A stretch of 5,707 nt of DNA from Chloroflexota bacterium (GTDB lineage: Bacteria; Chloroflexota; Anaerolineae; Anaerolineales; UBA4823), in NCBI GenBank assembly GCA_030669775.1, contig DAOVCZ010000137.1, positions 1 through 5,707 of the forward strand, given 5' to 3'. Made by a program: the position numbers and the translations under genes. The stretch's first letter is position 1. Each line of letters begins with the position of its first letter. Of this stretch, positions 1 through 5,461 are shown piece after piece. The notes beneath the pieces are model-generated. The model saw nothing but the letters and a program-made list of their open reading frames with translations, was not told the DNA's origin and ran no database searches.

Positions 1-755
1 ACGCGCAGAACGCTGGGGCATTTGGCTAAGCCTTCTAATGCAGAAAGCAGAGGCTTGGCAAAAACGTCCCAGGCGATTCCCGGAAGGGCATTTTCCTTAA
101 GAGCTGATGGGCTATCCATAGCCAATAATTTTCCTTCGCGCATGATCCCGATTCGTCCACAGTACTCTGCTTCGTCCATATAATGGGTCGTTACTAATGC
201 GGTTACGCCCCTCTCCACAAGTTCATAGATCAAGTCCCAGAAAGCGCGCCGCGCTGATGGATCCACTCCACTCGTGGGTTCATCCAGGAAAAGAAGTTTC
301 GGATTGTGGACAATAGCTGTCGCTAAAGCGAGTCGCTGCCGCCAACCTACAGATAGATCTTGCACTCGAGTATGCTCATGGCCAACCAGTTCCACCAGTT
401 GAATAACCTGCTCCAACCGGGCAGGATCGCGAATCCCATATACTCCAGCATAGAATGAAAGATTTTCTGCCACAGTCAGTTCTTGATAGAGGGCAAACTT
501 CTGGGACATATAACCAACCCGTTCTCGTATCTCTTCAGATTGGGAGATAATATCGAATCCCAAAACTTCAGCATGACCTTCAGTGGGTAAAAGCAATCCT
601 AATAATAGGCGGATGGTAGTGGTTTTCCCTGAACCGTTTGGACCTAAATAACCCACTACTTCTCCTTGACGAACTGTGAAGCTGACCTGGTCAACAGCTG
701 TAAATTCCCCAAATCGTTTTGTCAGACCTTCTGCGACAATCACTTCTTCAGCCAT
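1..755 (-). CDS. ABC transporter ATP-binding protein, second of a pair (YbhF C-half-like), 3' end beyond the window
   Basis: This is an ATPase subunit of a drug-type ABC exporter, acting on the cytoplasmic face. 251 codons are visible and the gene continues past the left edge. I read Walker A GPNGSGKTT (residues 38-46), Q-loop Q85, signature LSVGWRQ (134-140), Walker B LLFLDEP (154-160, catalytic E159), D-loop SGVDP, and H-loop H191 in TTHYMDEAE. The signature departs from LSGG at its third position, as I recall for the C-terminal ATPase half of E. coli YbhF. The start is the ATG at 755; it overlaps the stop of the preceding ATPase gene by 8 nt (ATGGCTGA), so translation is probably coupled, and only a weak Shine-Dalgarno is visible. 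It is clearly paralogous to the preceding ATPase. The ABC ATPase call is secure; the YbhF-like assignment rests on motifs and neighbours, and the transported compound is unknown. Confidence 0.93.
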   Translation of the reverse strand, partial: MAEEVIVAEGLTKRFGEFTAVDQVSFTVRQGEVVGYLGPNGSGKTTTIRLLLGLLLPTEGHAEVLGFDIISQSEEIRERVGYMSQKFALYQELTVAENLSFYAGVYGIRDPARLEQVIQLVELVGHEHTRVQDLSVGWRQRLALATAIVHNPKLLFLDEPTSGVDPSARRAFWDLIYELVERGVTALVTTHYMDEAEYCGRIGIMREGKLLAMDSPSALKENALPGIAWDVFAKPLLSALEGLAKCPSVLR

Positions 756-1677
756 CGCTATCCATCACTGATAATTCCATAAAGATATCCTCTAATTGAG
801 GGGGAACGACCTGTAAATGAGTCATCATGCCTCGATTGGCAGCGATTTCCTTTTCCAGGCGGTTTGTAATTTCTTCGTGTGCTCCAATGTGAACGCGCAG
901 GTGGATCCGATCGCCGAACATTTGCGCATCCTCAACATCCGGATCTTGTACGGCCAAACGGCGTAATAAGGGCAATGGCGTGCCCCTTAGTTCCATTATC
1001 CGACCTCGAAGTTGTGCTCGGAGCTTATTCGGGGTCCCCTCAAGTAATAACCTTCCATCCTTCATGAAGCCTAACCTGGTGCAGCGCGAAGCCTCATCCA
1101 TGTAGGGTGTAGTCACAAGCACGACAACATCCCCTCTGGCTGCAAGCCGGATGATCAGCCGCCAAAAATCCTGCCTGGTGACTGGATCAACCCCAGTGGT
1201 TGGCTCATCCAACAACAGGACTTGCGGTTCGTGAACTAAGGCAGCTGCCAAACCCAATTTTTGTTTCATGCCACCCGAAAGTTTCCCTGCCCAACGGTTT
1301 GTAAAATCCTCTAATCCGACAAATTCCAATATTTCCATGCAGCGTGGCTTCCATTCTTCTACCTTCAATCCACGCACCTCAGCAAAAAAACGCAGATTCT
1401 CAAGAACAGTAAGTTCTTCATAGAGCGAAAACTTTTGGGGCAAGTAACCAATCTGCGCGCGAGCCTGCTCAGTTTGTTTGATGATATCAAAACCAGCAAT
1501 ATTTATCTGACCAGAATCAACTTTGATCGCACCACATAGAAGTCGCATGGTAGTAGTTTTTCCGGCACCATCAGGGCCTACCAAGCCAAAAATCTCTCCA
1601 GCAGAGATGTTCAAACTGAGGTTCTCAACTGCACACAGCGATCTAAAATATTTATATAAATTGGATATTTTAATCAT
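748..1677 (-). CDS. ABC transporter ATP-binding protein, first of a pair (YbhF N-half-like)
   Basis: This 309-residue ATPase subunit of an ABC-2 type exporter is complete. Motifs: Walker A GPDGAGKTT (34-42), Q81, a canonical signature LSGGMKQ (133-139), Walker B VLLLDEP (153-159, catalytic E158) and D-loop GVDP (162-165). The switch histidine is missing: the usual TTH is TTP here (P191, codon CCC). Residues from about 225 to 300 form the C-terminal regulatory extension common in drug-type ATPases of this class (DUF4162-like), ending in QLEDIFMEL. The ATG at 1677 overlaps the TGA of the adaptor gene as ATGA, with AGGG five bases upstream, which indicates translational coupling. The natural partner is the following ATPase, which keeps the histidine but has a degenerate signature. 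In E. coli the equivalent domains are fused in YbhF. Function is inferred from family and operon context; the substrate is unknown. Confidence 0.95.
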   Translation of the reverse strand: MIKISNLYKYFRSLCAVENLSLNISAGEIFGLVGPDGAGKTTTMRLLCGAIKVDSGQINIAGFDIIKQTEQARAQIGYLPQKFSLYEELTVLENLRFFAEVRGLKVEEWKPRCMEILEFVGLEDFTNRWAGKLSGGMKQKLGLAAALVHEPQVLLLDEPTTGVDPVTRQDFWRLIIRLAARGDVVVLVTTPYMDEASRCTRLGFMKDGRLLLEGTPNKLRAQLRGRIMELRGTPLPLLRRLAVQDPDVEDAQMFGDRIHLRVHIGAHEEITNRLEKEIAANRGMMTHLQVVPPQLEDIFMELSVMDSDG

Positions 1678-3026
1678 TTCAACCCTGGATCAAAATTTAC
1701 ATCTGCGGGCATTCCGGGTTTAAGTTTTCCTTCAGGATTTTCGATTTTAATTTTTATCGCGAAGACCGTTGACCGGCGACCTTCCTGGGTTTGAACGTTT
1801 CGGGGGGTGAATTCCGCCTGATCGGCAATATGGACCACAATCCCTGGAAAGATTTCACTTGGGTATGAATCCACATTTACTTGAGCCGTCTGTCCCAGCA
1901 TTATTTCTCCATAACGATCTTCAGACACAAAAACAGTTATCGTAAGATCATTCAACTGAGCTAATGCAAATAAGGGAGCTCCTGGAGAAGCTACTTCACC
2001 TGGCTCAATGACCCTCTCCAGCGCAATACCATCAATCATCGATCTAAGAGTGAGCTTCTTAAGTTGTGATTCGAGCACATAAATAGCAGATTCAGCAGAA
2101 TCAATTTGGGCTTGGGCAACTGCTAACTGCTCTTGGCTGGGATCTGCCATAGCAGCATCGAGGTTAGCCTGAGCAGTCTCTATCCGTGCCTCCGCTAAGG
2201 CGACATCATCAGGATCTGGGCCATCATCCAAGAGCGCATATCTCCGTTCTGCATCTGCCTTCTGAGCTTGCGCCATTGCCAAGTCTGATTCGGCTAATGC
2301 AAGCTCTATCTCATTGGCAATGCCTGTAAGATTGTTAAAACGCGTGACAGTCTTATCGTAATAATTCTGTGCTTCTGCGACTCTCCGCAGTAACGTAGCC
2401 CGAATAACATTGTCTTCCCTTTTATTCTCGTAAGGCTTAAATTTATCCTGAGCTTTATCTAGCTGGTCCCGAGCTAGAATAACTGATGCTTTCGCCTCAT
2501 CGATATCCGCCTGGTCTGCTGGTGTCCTGAGGGAATCGAGTAGTTTTACCTCATGATCTATCGCTTTATCTGCTCGGGCAATCTCCTGGAGCGTTAATGC
2601 TGCCATTAATTCAGAATTGCTATAGAGGTCATCCAAATCTTGCTGCGCAGATAACAATTCCATCCGGGCTTTGGCGATCGCTAGTTGACGCTGTTCTTCT
2701 GGAAGGCCTGTGGCGACTAAATCATAATTAGCCTGAGCCTGAGCTAAGGTCGCCTGGACTTGATCTATCTGGGCTTGGAGTAATTGATCGTCAAATTTGA
2801 TCAGAATCTGACCAGCTGTCACTGTGTCCCCTTCGTCAGCAAAAACTTCGAGCACCCTACCTCCAACTTCAGAGGCCAGATTTACAACATCAGCTTCAAT
2901 CGTACCTGAGGCAGAAAGAGAACTATCCTCTTGCTGTGCTGCAGCATCCCAAAAATACCAAAAAGCAGCGGCTACCAAACCGATTATGACAATAATTGGG
3001 GCAATTCTTCGCAGGTTGAGATTCAT
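1674..3026 (-). CDS. HlyD-family membrane fusion (periplasmic adaptor) protein, YbhG/YhiI-like
   Basis: This 450-residue adaptor is anchored by one N-terminal membrane segment (about residues 9-26) with the rest outside the membrane. Its role in this family is to work with the ABC permease and carry or gate substrate on the outer side. A first lipoyl half-motif follows the anchor (SEVGGRVLEVFADEGDTV, 52-69). A long Ala/Gln/Glu/Asp-rich coiled-coil region spans about 81-325, then the second lipoyl half (about 326-352) and a beta-barrel domain to the end. AEFTPRNVQTQEGRR (404-418) resembles the signature stretch I know from YbhG/YhiI. The hairpin is long: YbhG is about 330 residues. Two sections, 109-135 and 270-325, look like repeated helical units. 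The ATG at 3026 follows AGGAGG by five bases; the stop overlaps the next ATPase start as ATGA. No lipobox cysteine is present. Confidence 0.93.
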   Translation of the reverse strand: MNLNLRRIAPIIVIIGLVAAAFWYFWDAAAQQEDSSLSASGTIEADVVNLASEVGGRVLEVFADEGDTVTAGQILIKFDDQLLQAQIDQVQATLAQAQANYDLVATGLPEEQRQLAIAKARMELLSAQQDLDDLYSNSELMAALTLQEIARADKAIDHEVKLLDSLRTPADQADIDEAKASVILARDQLDKAQDKFKPYENKREDNVIRATLLRRVAEAQNYYDKTVTRFNNLTGIANEIELALAESDLAMAQAQKADAERRYALLDDGPDPDDVALAEARIETAQANLDAAMADPSQEQLAVAQAQIDSAESAIYVLESQLKKLTLRSMIDGIALERVIEPGEVASPGAPLFALAQLNDLTITVFVSEDRYGEIMLGQTAQVNVDSYPSEIFPGIVVHIADQAEFTPRNVQTQEGRRSTVFAIKIKIENPEGKLKPGMPADVNFDPGLK

Positions 3027-3030
3027 GTGG

Positions 3031-3037
3031 ACCTCCT
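3031..3037 (-). promoter_or_regulatory. Ribosome binding site of the adaptor gene
   Basis: The minus strand reads TAGGAGGTCCACATG. The AGGAGGT core is close to the full anti-Shine-Dalgarno complement and supports the ATG at 3026. It is much stronger than the sites of the two downstream ATPases, which appear to depend on coupling to this gene. Confidence 0.8.
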
Positions 3038-3060
3038 ATTGCGTGATAATTATTCTGTGA

Positions 3061-3078
3061 AAAACTTATAAAAGTTTT
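3061..3078 (-). other. AT-rich hairpin between permease and adaptor genes
   Basis: A perfect 7-bp inverted repeat (minus strand AAAACTT, 4-nt loop TTAT, AAGTTTT) lies in the 82-nt gap between the permease stop and the adaptor start. The minus-strand 3' arm runs into one more T and then CAC. The stem has one G-C pair, so a real terminator is unlikely. It could stabilise or process the messenger between the two genes, or be chance in an AT-rich spacer. Confidence 0.3.
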
Positions 3079-3083
3079 CCTTT

Positions 3084-3112
3084 ATTTAATTTAACTCCCT
3101 TGGAAAGGTCAA
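3084..3112 (-). promoter_or_regulatory. Possible internal promoter upstream of the adaptor gene
   Basis: On the minus strand TTGACC (3112-3107, five of six to the -35 consensus) is followed after 17 nt by TTAAAT (3089-3084, four of six to the -10 consensus). The -35 box contains the stop codon of the permease gene. Spacing is ideal but the -10 match is modest, and AT-rich spacers produce such matches by chance. If active, it would allow the adaptor and the two ATPases to be expressed without the repressor and permease. Confidence 0.25.
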
Positions 3113-4242
3113 TCCAATCGCTTCTTGAAGCGCATCACAGCTATCGTCATAATCGCTATTCCAAACACAGTTAAGGCCAGAAACTCTTGACGAAGAGCTG
3201 CAAATCCAACTCCTTTAACCATCAAAGATCGAATGATCACCAGGTAATATCTCAACGGTATTGCATACGATATCCATTGCAAGACTTTCGGCATCGCCTC
3301 TAAAGGAAAGAAAAATCCCGACAGGAAAAGGCTTGGCAGTAGAATCATCCACACTGTCAGCATCGCCTCTTGCTGGGTGTTCGCCAATGTTGAGGCTAAT
3401 AAACCGATCCCGAGACTTGTCATTAAGAATAGGGCGGAAAAAAGGAAAATTAGCCCAAGATTACCTCTAATAGGAACTTTGAACCAATATACACCGATAG
3501 CCAAAATCTCCACAGCATTAAACAATGCCAATAAAACATAAGGGATCAATTTCCCGACTACTAATTCCCAGGGACGAATTGGCGTCACAATCAATTGTTC
3601 GATTGTGCCGCGCTCACGTTCACGGACGATCGCCGTGGCAGTTAAGATAGAGGTCAACGCGAAAAGGATTGTTCCTATTACTCCAGGTATCATGTAATAG
3701 GAACTTATCAAATCAGGGTTGTACCAAACACGAGTGTGGACAATTAACGGTTGCGAAATAGGCGCTGAATGGATTAATCTGGCCTGGCGCTCTACCATGA
3801 TCTCAGTTGCTTTTGATTGTCCAATTAACTGTGCAGCTGATAGCGCGGTAGATGCGCTTGTTGGATCACTGCCATCTAACACAAAGACCACATGGGCATT
3901 CTCTTCAGATTGTATCTTTTCGCCATAGTCAGGAGGGATAATTAGACCTGCTCGTGCATCGCCGTTATCAATTAGATCGCGCAGCGCATCTTCAGAGTCG
4001 ACGTCGTATTCCAGACTAAAATAATCCGCTGCGCGGTATGCATCCAGTAATTCTCTCGCCGCTGGTCCTCGATTTTGGTCGTAAACAGCCAGAGGCACAT
4101 TGCGAACATCATTCGTTGCTGCATAGCCCATCAGGAACAGCTGCATGACCGGGATGATCAACACCAGGATCAAGGTACGTGGGTCCCGGAGAATCTGTAT
4201 GAATTCTTTGCGAATCAAGGAAATCAGCCTAATATTGAGCAT
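3109..4242 (-). CDS. ABC-2 type transporter permease, YbhS/YbhR-like
   Basis: This 377-residue integral membrane subunit forms the export path. Its layout is that of the ABC-2 class with a large extracytoplasmic loop: TM1 at about 24-42 after KEFIQILRDPRT, an outside domain at about 43-180, then TM2 about 182-205, TM3 231-252, TM4 260-283, TM5 292-314 and TM6 352-371. The cytoplasmic coupling segment RERERGTIEQLIVTP (207-221) is the family hallmark, and FLSGFFFPLEAMP (306-318) is the usual re-entrant stretch after TM5. I chose the ATG at 4242, preceded by GGAAGGG six bases upstream; a TTG 21 bases earlier would add seven non-typical residues. It follows the TetR gene after 95 nt and precedes the adaptor after 82 nt. 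It could homodimerise or pair with a second permease not in this window. Substrate unknown; efflux of drug-like compounds is inferred from relatives and the linked repressor. Confidence 0.94.
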   Translation of the reverse strand: MLNIRLISLIRKEFIQILRDPRTLILVLIIPVMQLFLMGYAATNDVRNVPLAVYDQNRGPAARELLDAYRAADYFSLEYDVDSEDALRDLIDNGDARAGLIIPPDYGEKIQSEENAHVVFVLDGSDPTSASTALSAAQLIGQSKATEIMVERQARLIHSAPISQPLIVHTRVWYNPDLISSYYMIPGVIGTILFALTSILTATAIVRERERGTIEQLIVTPIRPWELVVGKLIPYVLLALFNAVEILAIGVYWFKVPIRGNLGLIFLFSALFLMTSLGIGLLASTLANTQQEAMLTVWMILLPSLFLSGFFFPLEAMPKVLQWISYAIPLRYYLVIIRSLMVKGVGFAALRQEFLALTVFGIAIMTIAVMRFKKRLD

Positions 4243-4248
4243 TTCTAT

Positions 4249-4255
4249 CCCTTCC
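4249..4255 (-). promoter_or_regulatory. Ribosome binding site deciding the permease start
   Basis: The minus strand reads GGAAGGG, then six bases, then the ATG at 4242. An alternative in-frame TTG at 4263 overlaps no such site at suitable spacing, so this site fixes the shorter 377-residue product. Confidence 0.65.
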
Positions 4256-4274
4256 GACGACAATTTTCAGTTCT

Positions 4275-4297
4275 CGAGATCGATGACAAGGATCTCG
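4275..4297 (-). other. Hairpin in the repressor-permease spacer
   Basis: A perfect 7-bp inverted repeat (CGAGATC and GATCTCG, 9-nt loop) sits in the 95-nt spacer between the repressor stop and the permease start. No T-run follows on the minus strand, so it is not a standard intrinsic terminator. It might influence the ratio of repressor to pump messenger by processing or attenuation, or have no function. Apart from this I see no gene or promoter in the spacer. Confidence 0.35.
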
Positions 4298-4337
4298 GCT
4301 TATCCGGATGTGCTTGTAGAAGACTTGATCATCCATA

Positions 4338-4937
4338 TCAATTGACCATAACGCCATGTAAGTAAATATCGATGAAATAATCCATTGTGTTTTCACTCAT
4401 CTCTGATGGCATATATTGTCCAATCAGAATCTCTGTCATAAAATAAGAGAAAAACATCCCAATAAATGCCCTGACCAGGATCGGGGCTGGAATTTCCCTT
4501 AATTCTGAGCGATCACTAGTAAAACGTCGGGCAAACTCAAGAACCTCTGGAAAAAAGATATCAAAAATTTGTGGGATGTGCTGTCCATTGAACTCAACCA
4601 ATTCAATAAACATCAACTTCAGAAAATCAAGGCGATCATCCATATTGCTTACCAATCGGCCGGCAGCGTCTCTGACAAATTCTTCAACCGTCTCCCCCTG
4701 GGCTGCCTGTAAAGCCGGGATTACTTCAAAATATGGATGATGAGCGACGATGACATCGGTAAAGATTTGCTCTTTAGACTCAAAATGATTGTAGATCCCC
4801 CCTAATGCTATGTCTGATTTTTGGGCGATCTGTCGCATTGAAGTACCATGATAACCTTGCTCCAGAAAAAGACGATATGCGACCTGCGTGATCTCAGTTT
4901 TGGTTCGCTCCCCCTGAGTGAGAGTTTCCTGGTCCAT
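4338..4937 (-). CDS. TetR-family transcriptional repressor (CecR-like by context)
   Basis: This 199-residue one-component regulator is expected to be a cytoplasmic dimer that binds an operator and releases it on binding a ligand. The N-terminal DNA-binding domain is typical: RTKTEITQVAYRLFLEQGY (11-29), then the helix-turn-helix GTSMRQIAQKSDIALGGIYN (31-50), then HFESKEQIF. The C-terminal ligand and dimer domain (about 65-199) is divergent, with aromatic and hydrophobic helices. I place the start at the ATG at 4937, behind GGAGGT; an in-frame ATG at 4982 lies upstream of the predicted transcription start and cannot be used from that promoter. The gene is first in the efflux operon, and a 22-bp inverted repeat overlaps its promoter, so it very probably represses itself and the pump. 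E. coli CecR plays this role for ybhGFSR. Ligand unknown. Confidence 0.93.
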   Translation of the reverse strand: MDQETLTQGERTKTEITQVAYRLFLEQGYHGTSMRQIAQKSDIALGGIYNHFESKEQIFTDVIVAHHPYFEVIPALQAAQGETVEEFVRDAAGRLVSNMDDRLDFLKLMFIELVEFNGQHIPQIFDIFFPEVLEFARRFTSDRSELREIPAPILVRAFIGMFFSYFMTEILIGQYMPSEMSENTMDYFIDIYLHGVMVN

Positions 4938-4941
4938 GAAT

Positions 4942-4947
4942 ACCTCC
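4942..4947 (-). promoter_or_regulatory. Ribosome binding site deciding the TetR start
   Basis: GGAGGT on the minus strand lies four bases before the ATG at 4937 (GGAGG is five bases away). The other in-frame ATGs at 4949, 4970 and 4982 lack such a site and lie in or upstream of the operator, so this site selects the 199-residue product. Confidence 0.85.
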
Positions 4948-4949
4948 AT

Positions 4950-4971
4950 TATGAACGAACGTTCGTACATA
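4950..4971. promoter_or_regulatory. Predicted TetR-family operator (22-bp inverted repeat)
   Basis: The core ACGAACGTTCGT (4955-4966) is a perfect 12-bp palindrome. It is flanked by a mismatched A/A pair and then by TATG and CATA, which are also complementary, giving 11-bp half-sites with one mismatch. It shares a base with the end of the -10 box and covers the predicted transcription start, an arrangement where bound repressor would block RNA polymerase. Its place directly upstream of a TetR gene makes autoregulation likely. I found no second full copy in the window. Confidence 0.85.
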
Positions 4972-4999
4972 TGATAGACCAAGATTCGTCTTTTGTCAA
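4971..4999 (-). promoter_or_regulatory. Sigma-70-type promoter of the efflux operon
   Basis: The minus strand carries TTGACA (4999-4994, six of six to consensus), a 17-nt spacer, and TATCAT (4976-4971, five of six). Transcription should begin near 4964, giving a 5' leader of about 27 nt before the repressor ATG at 4937. Such a strong promoter overlapped by an operator fits an operon that is normally held off and induced strongly. No second operon promoter of similar quality is seen. Confidence 0.85.
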
Positions 5000-5010
5000 A
5001 TTAATAAACG

Positions 5011-5038
5011 AAAAACCAGCCGGTTAATCACCGGCTGG
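5011..5038 (-). terminator. Rho-independent terminator after the dehydratase gene
   Basis: The minus strand has a perfect 9-bp GC-rich stem (CCAGCCGGT and ACCGGCTGG) with a 5-nt loop, followed directly by TTTTT. It lies about 20 nt past the dehydratase stop and 12 nt before the -35 box of the efflux operon, so it insulates the efflux operon from upstream transcription. The reverse direction lacks a T-run, so it acts on one strand only. Confidence 0.93.
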
Positions 5039-5058
5039 CAATTAGAATTGGACCTGAT

Positions 5059-5400
5059 CTAACTTACATAGATCTGATCTGATTTCGCTGCGCTGATGAA
5101 ATCATTGAGATGCAATCCTTCAACCGCATGCGTCCACCAGATGATTGTAACCCTGCCCCATTCAGTCAAGATGGATGGATGGTGATCTTCACCCTCTGCC
5201 AACTCCCCGATTCTGTTTGTGAATTCCAATGCCTCAACAAAATTGTCGAACTTAAACTGGTGAGCTAACCGTTTCACGCCCCCATTCTCAATAATCTCCC
5301 AATCCGGGACCTGAGGCAGATATTGATCTATCTCTGATGTACTGAGGGATGGGCCTCCTTTTGTAGGCCGAGTACAACTCATCGACTTAAGCTCATTCAT
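5059..5400 (-). CDS. Pterin-4a-carbinolamine dehydratase family protein (4a-hydroxytetrahydrobiopterin dehydratase, PhhB/PCD-like)
   Basis: This 113-residue cytoplasmic protein belongs to the family that dehydrates 4a-hydroxytetrahydropterin to quinonoid dihydropterin during pterin recycling. The hallmark is present: EGEDHHPS, with the paired histidines and proline at residues 73-75, then W81 in TEWG, IIWWTH (86-91) and LNDF near the C-terminus, corresponding to the E-x3-HHP...W...H...D pattern of active members. The N-terminal SCTRPTKGG followed by LPQVPDWEI is also typical, as is the length. I prefer the ATG at 5400; a TTG two codons earlier is possible, and the Shine-Dalgarno is weak (GAG about ten bases upstream). 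It follows the small membrane protein gene after 61 nt and ends at a strong terminator, so the two may be cotranscribed. No phenylalanine hydroxylase is visible, so the physiological pterin reaction is uncertain. Confidence 0.92.
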   Translation of the reverse strand: MNELKSMSCTRPTKGGPSLSTSEIDQYLPQVPDWEIIENGGVKRLAHQFKFDNFVEALEFTNRIGELAEGEDHHPSILTEWGRVTIIWWTHAVEGLHLNDFISAAKSDQIYVS

Positions 5401-5461
5401 TTTCAATTCTCGTTATTACCAATAATTCCACCGAAAAAATTGCTCGATGAGATAGCGTTCA

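Noticed and set aside
748..755. The two ATPases as one YbhF-like gene broken by a frameshift
   Set aside because: The first protein ends with a complete C-terminal extension, and the second starts with an ATG exactly at the beginning of its ATPase domain; the overlap looks like normal operon packing.
879..1067. Plus-strand open frames inside the minus-strand genes (here and near 1523, 2824, 3261, 3719, 4075, 4145)
   Set aside because: They lie opposite well-supported conserved genes, lack recognisable domains and convincing ribosome binding sites, and are explained as chance open frames.
1791..1803. AACGTT-containing stretch (TTGAACGTTTCGG) as a second TetR operator
   Set aside because: It matches only the centre of the palindrome, lacks the outer half-site bases, and lies inside adaptor coding sequence.
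4243..4263. TTG start for the permease seven codons upstream
   Set aside because: The ATG at 4242 has a good ribosome binding site at normal spacing and gives the N-terminus typical of ABC-2 permeases.
4275..4297. Hairpin as an intrinsic terminator between repressor and permease
   Set aside because: There is no T-run after the stem on the minus strand, and the loop is 9 nt with a stem of only 7 bp.
4938..4982. Longer TetR reading frame from the ATG at 4982
   Set aside because: It lies upstream of the predicted transcription start and runs through the -10 box and operator; GGAGGT in front of the ATG at 4937 is far better.
5401..5406. TTG start for the dehydratase two codons upstream
   Set aside because: The ATG at 5400 is a normal start codon; neither has a strong ribosome binding site, so ATG is preferred.
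5413..5425. Inverted repeat TTATT-ACC-AATAA before the dehydratase as an operator, and the 5401-5461 spacer as a promoter
   Set aside because: The arms are 5 bp and pure A/T, expected by chance; no paired -35 and -10 boxes at good spacing were found in the spacer.
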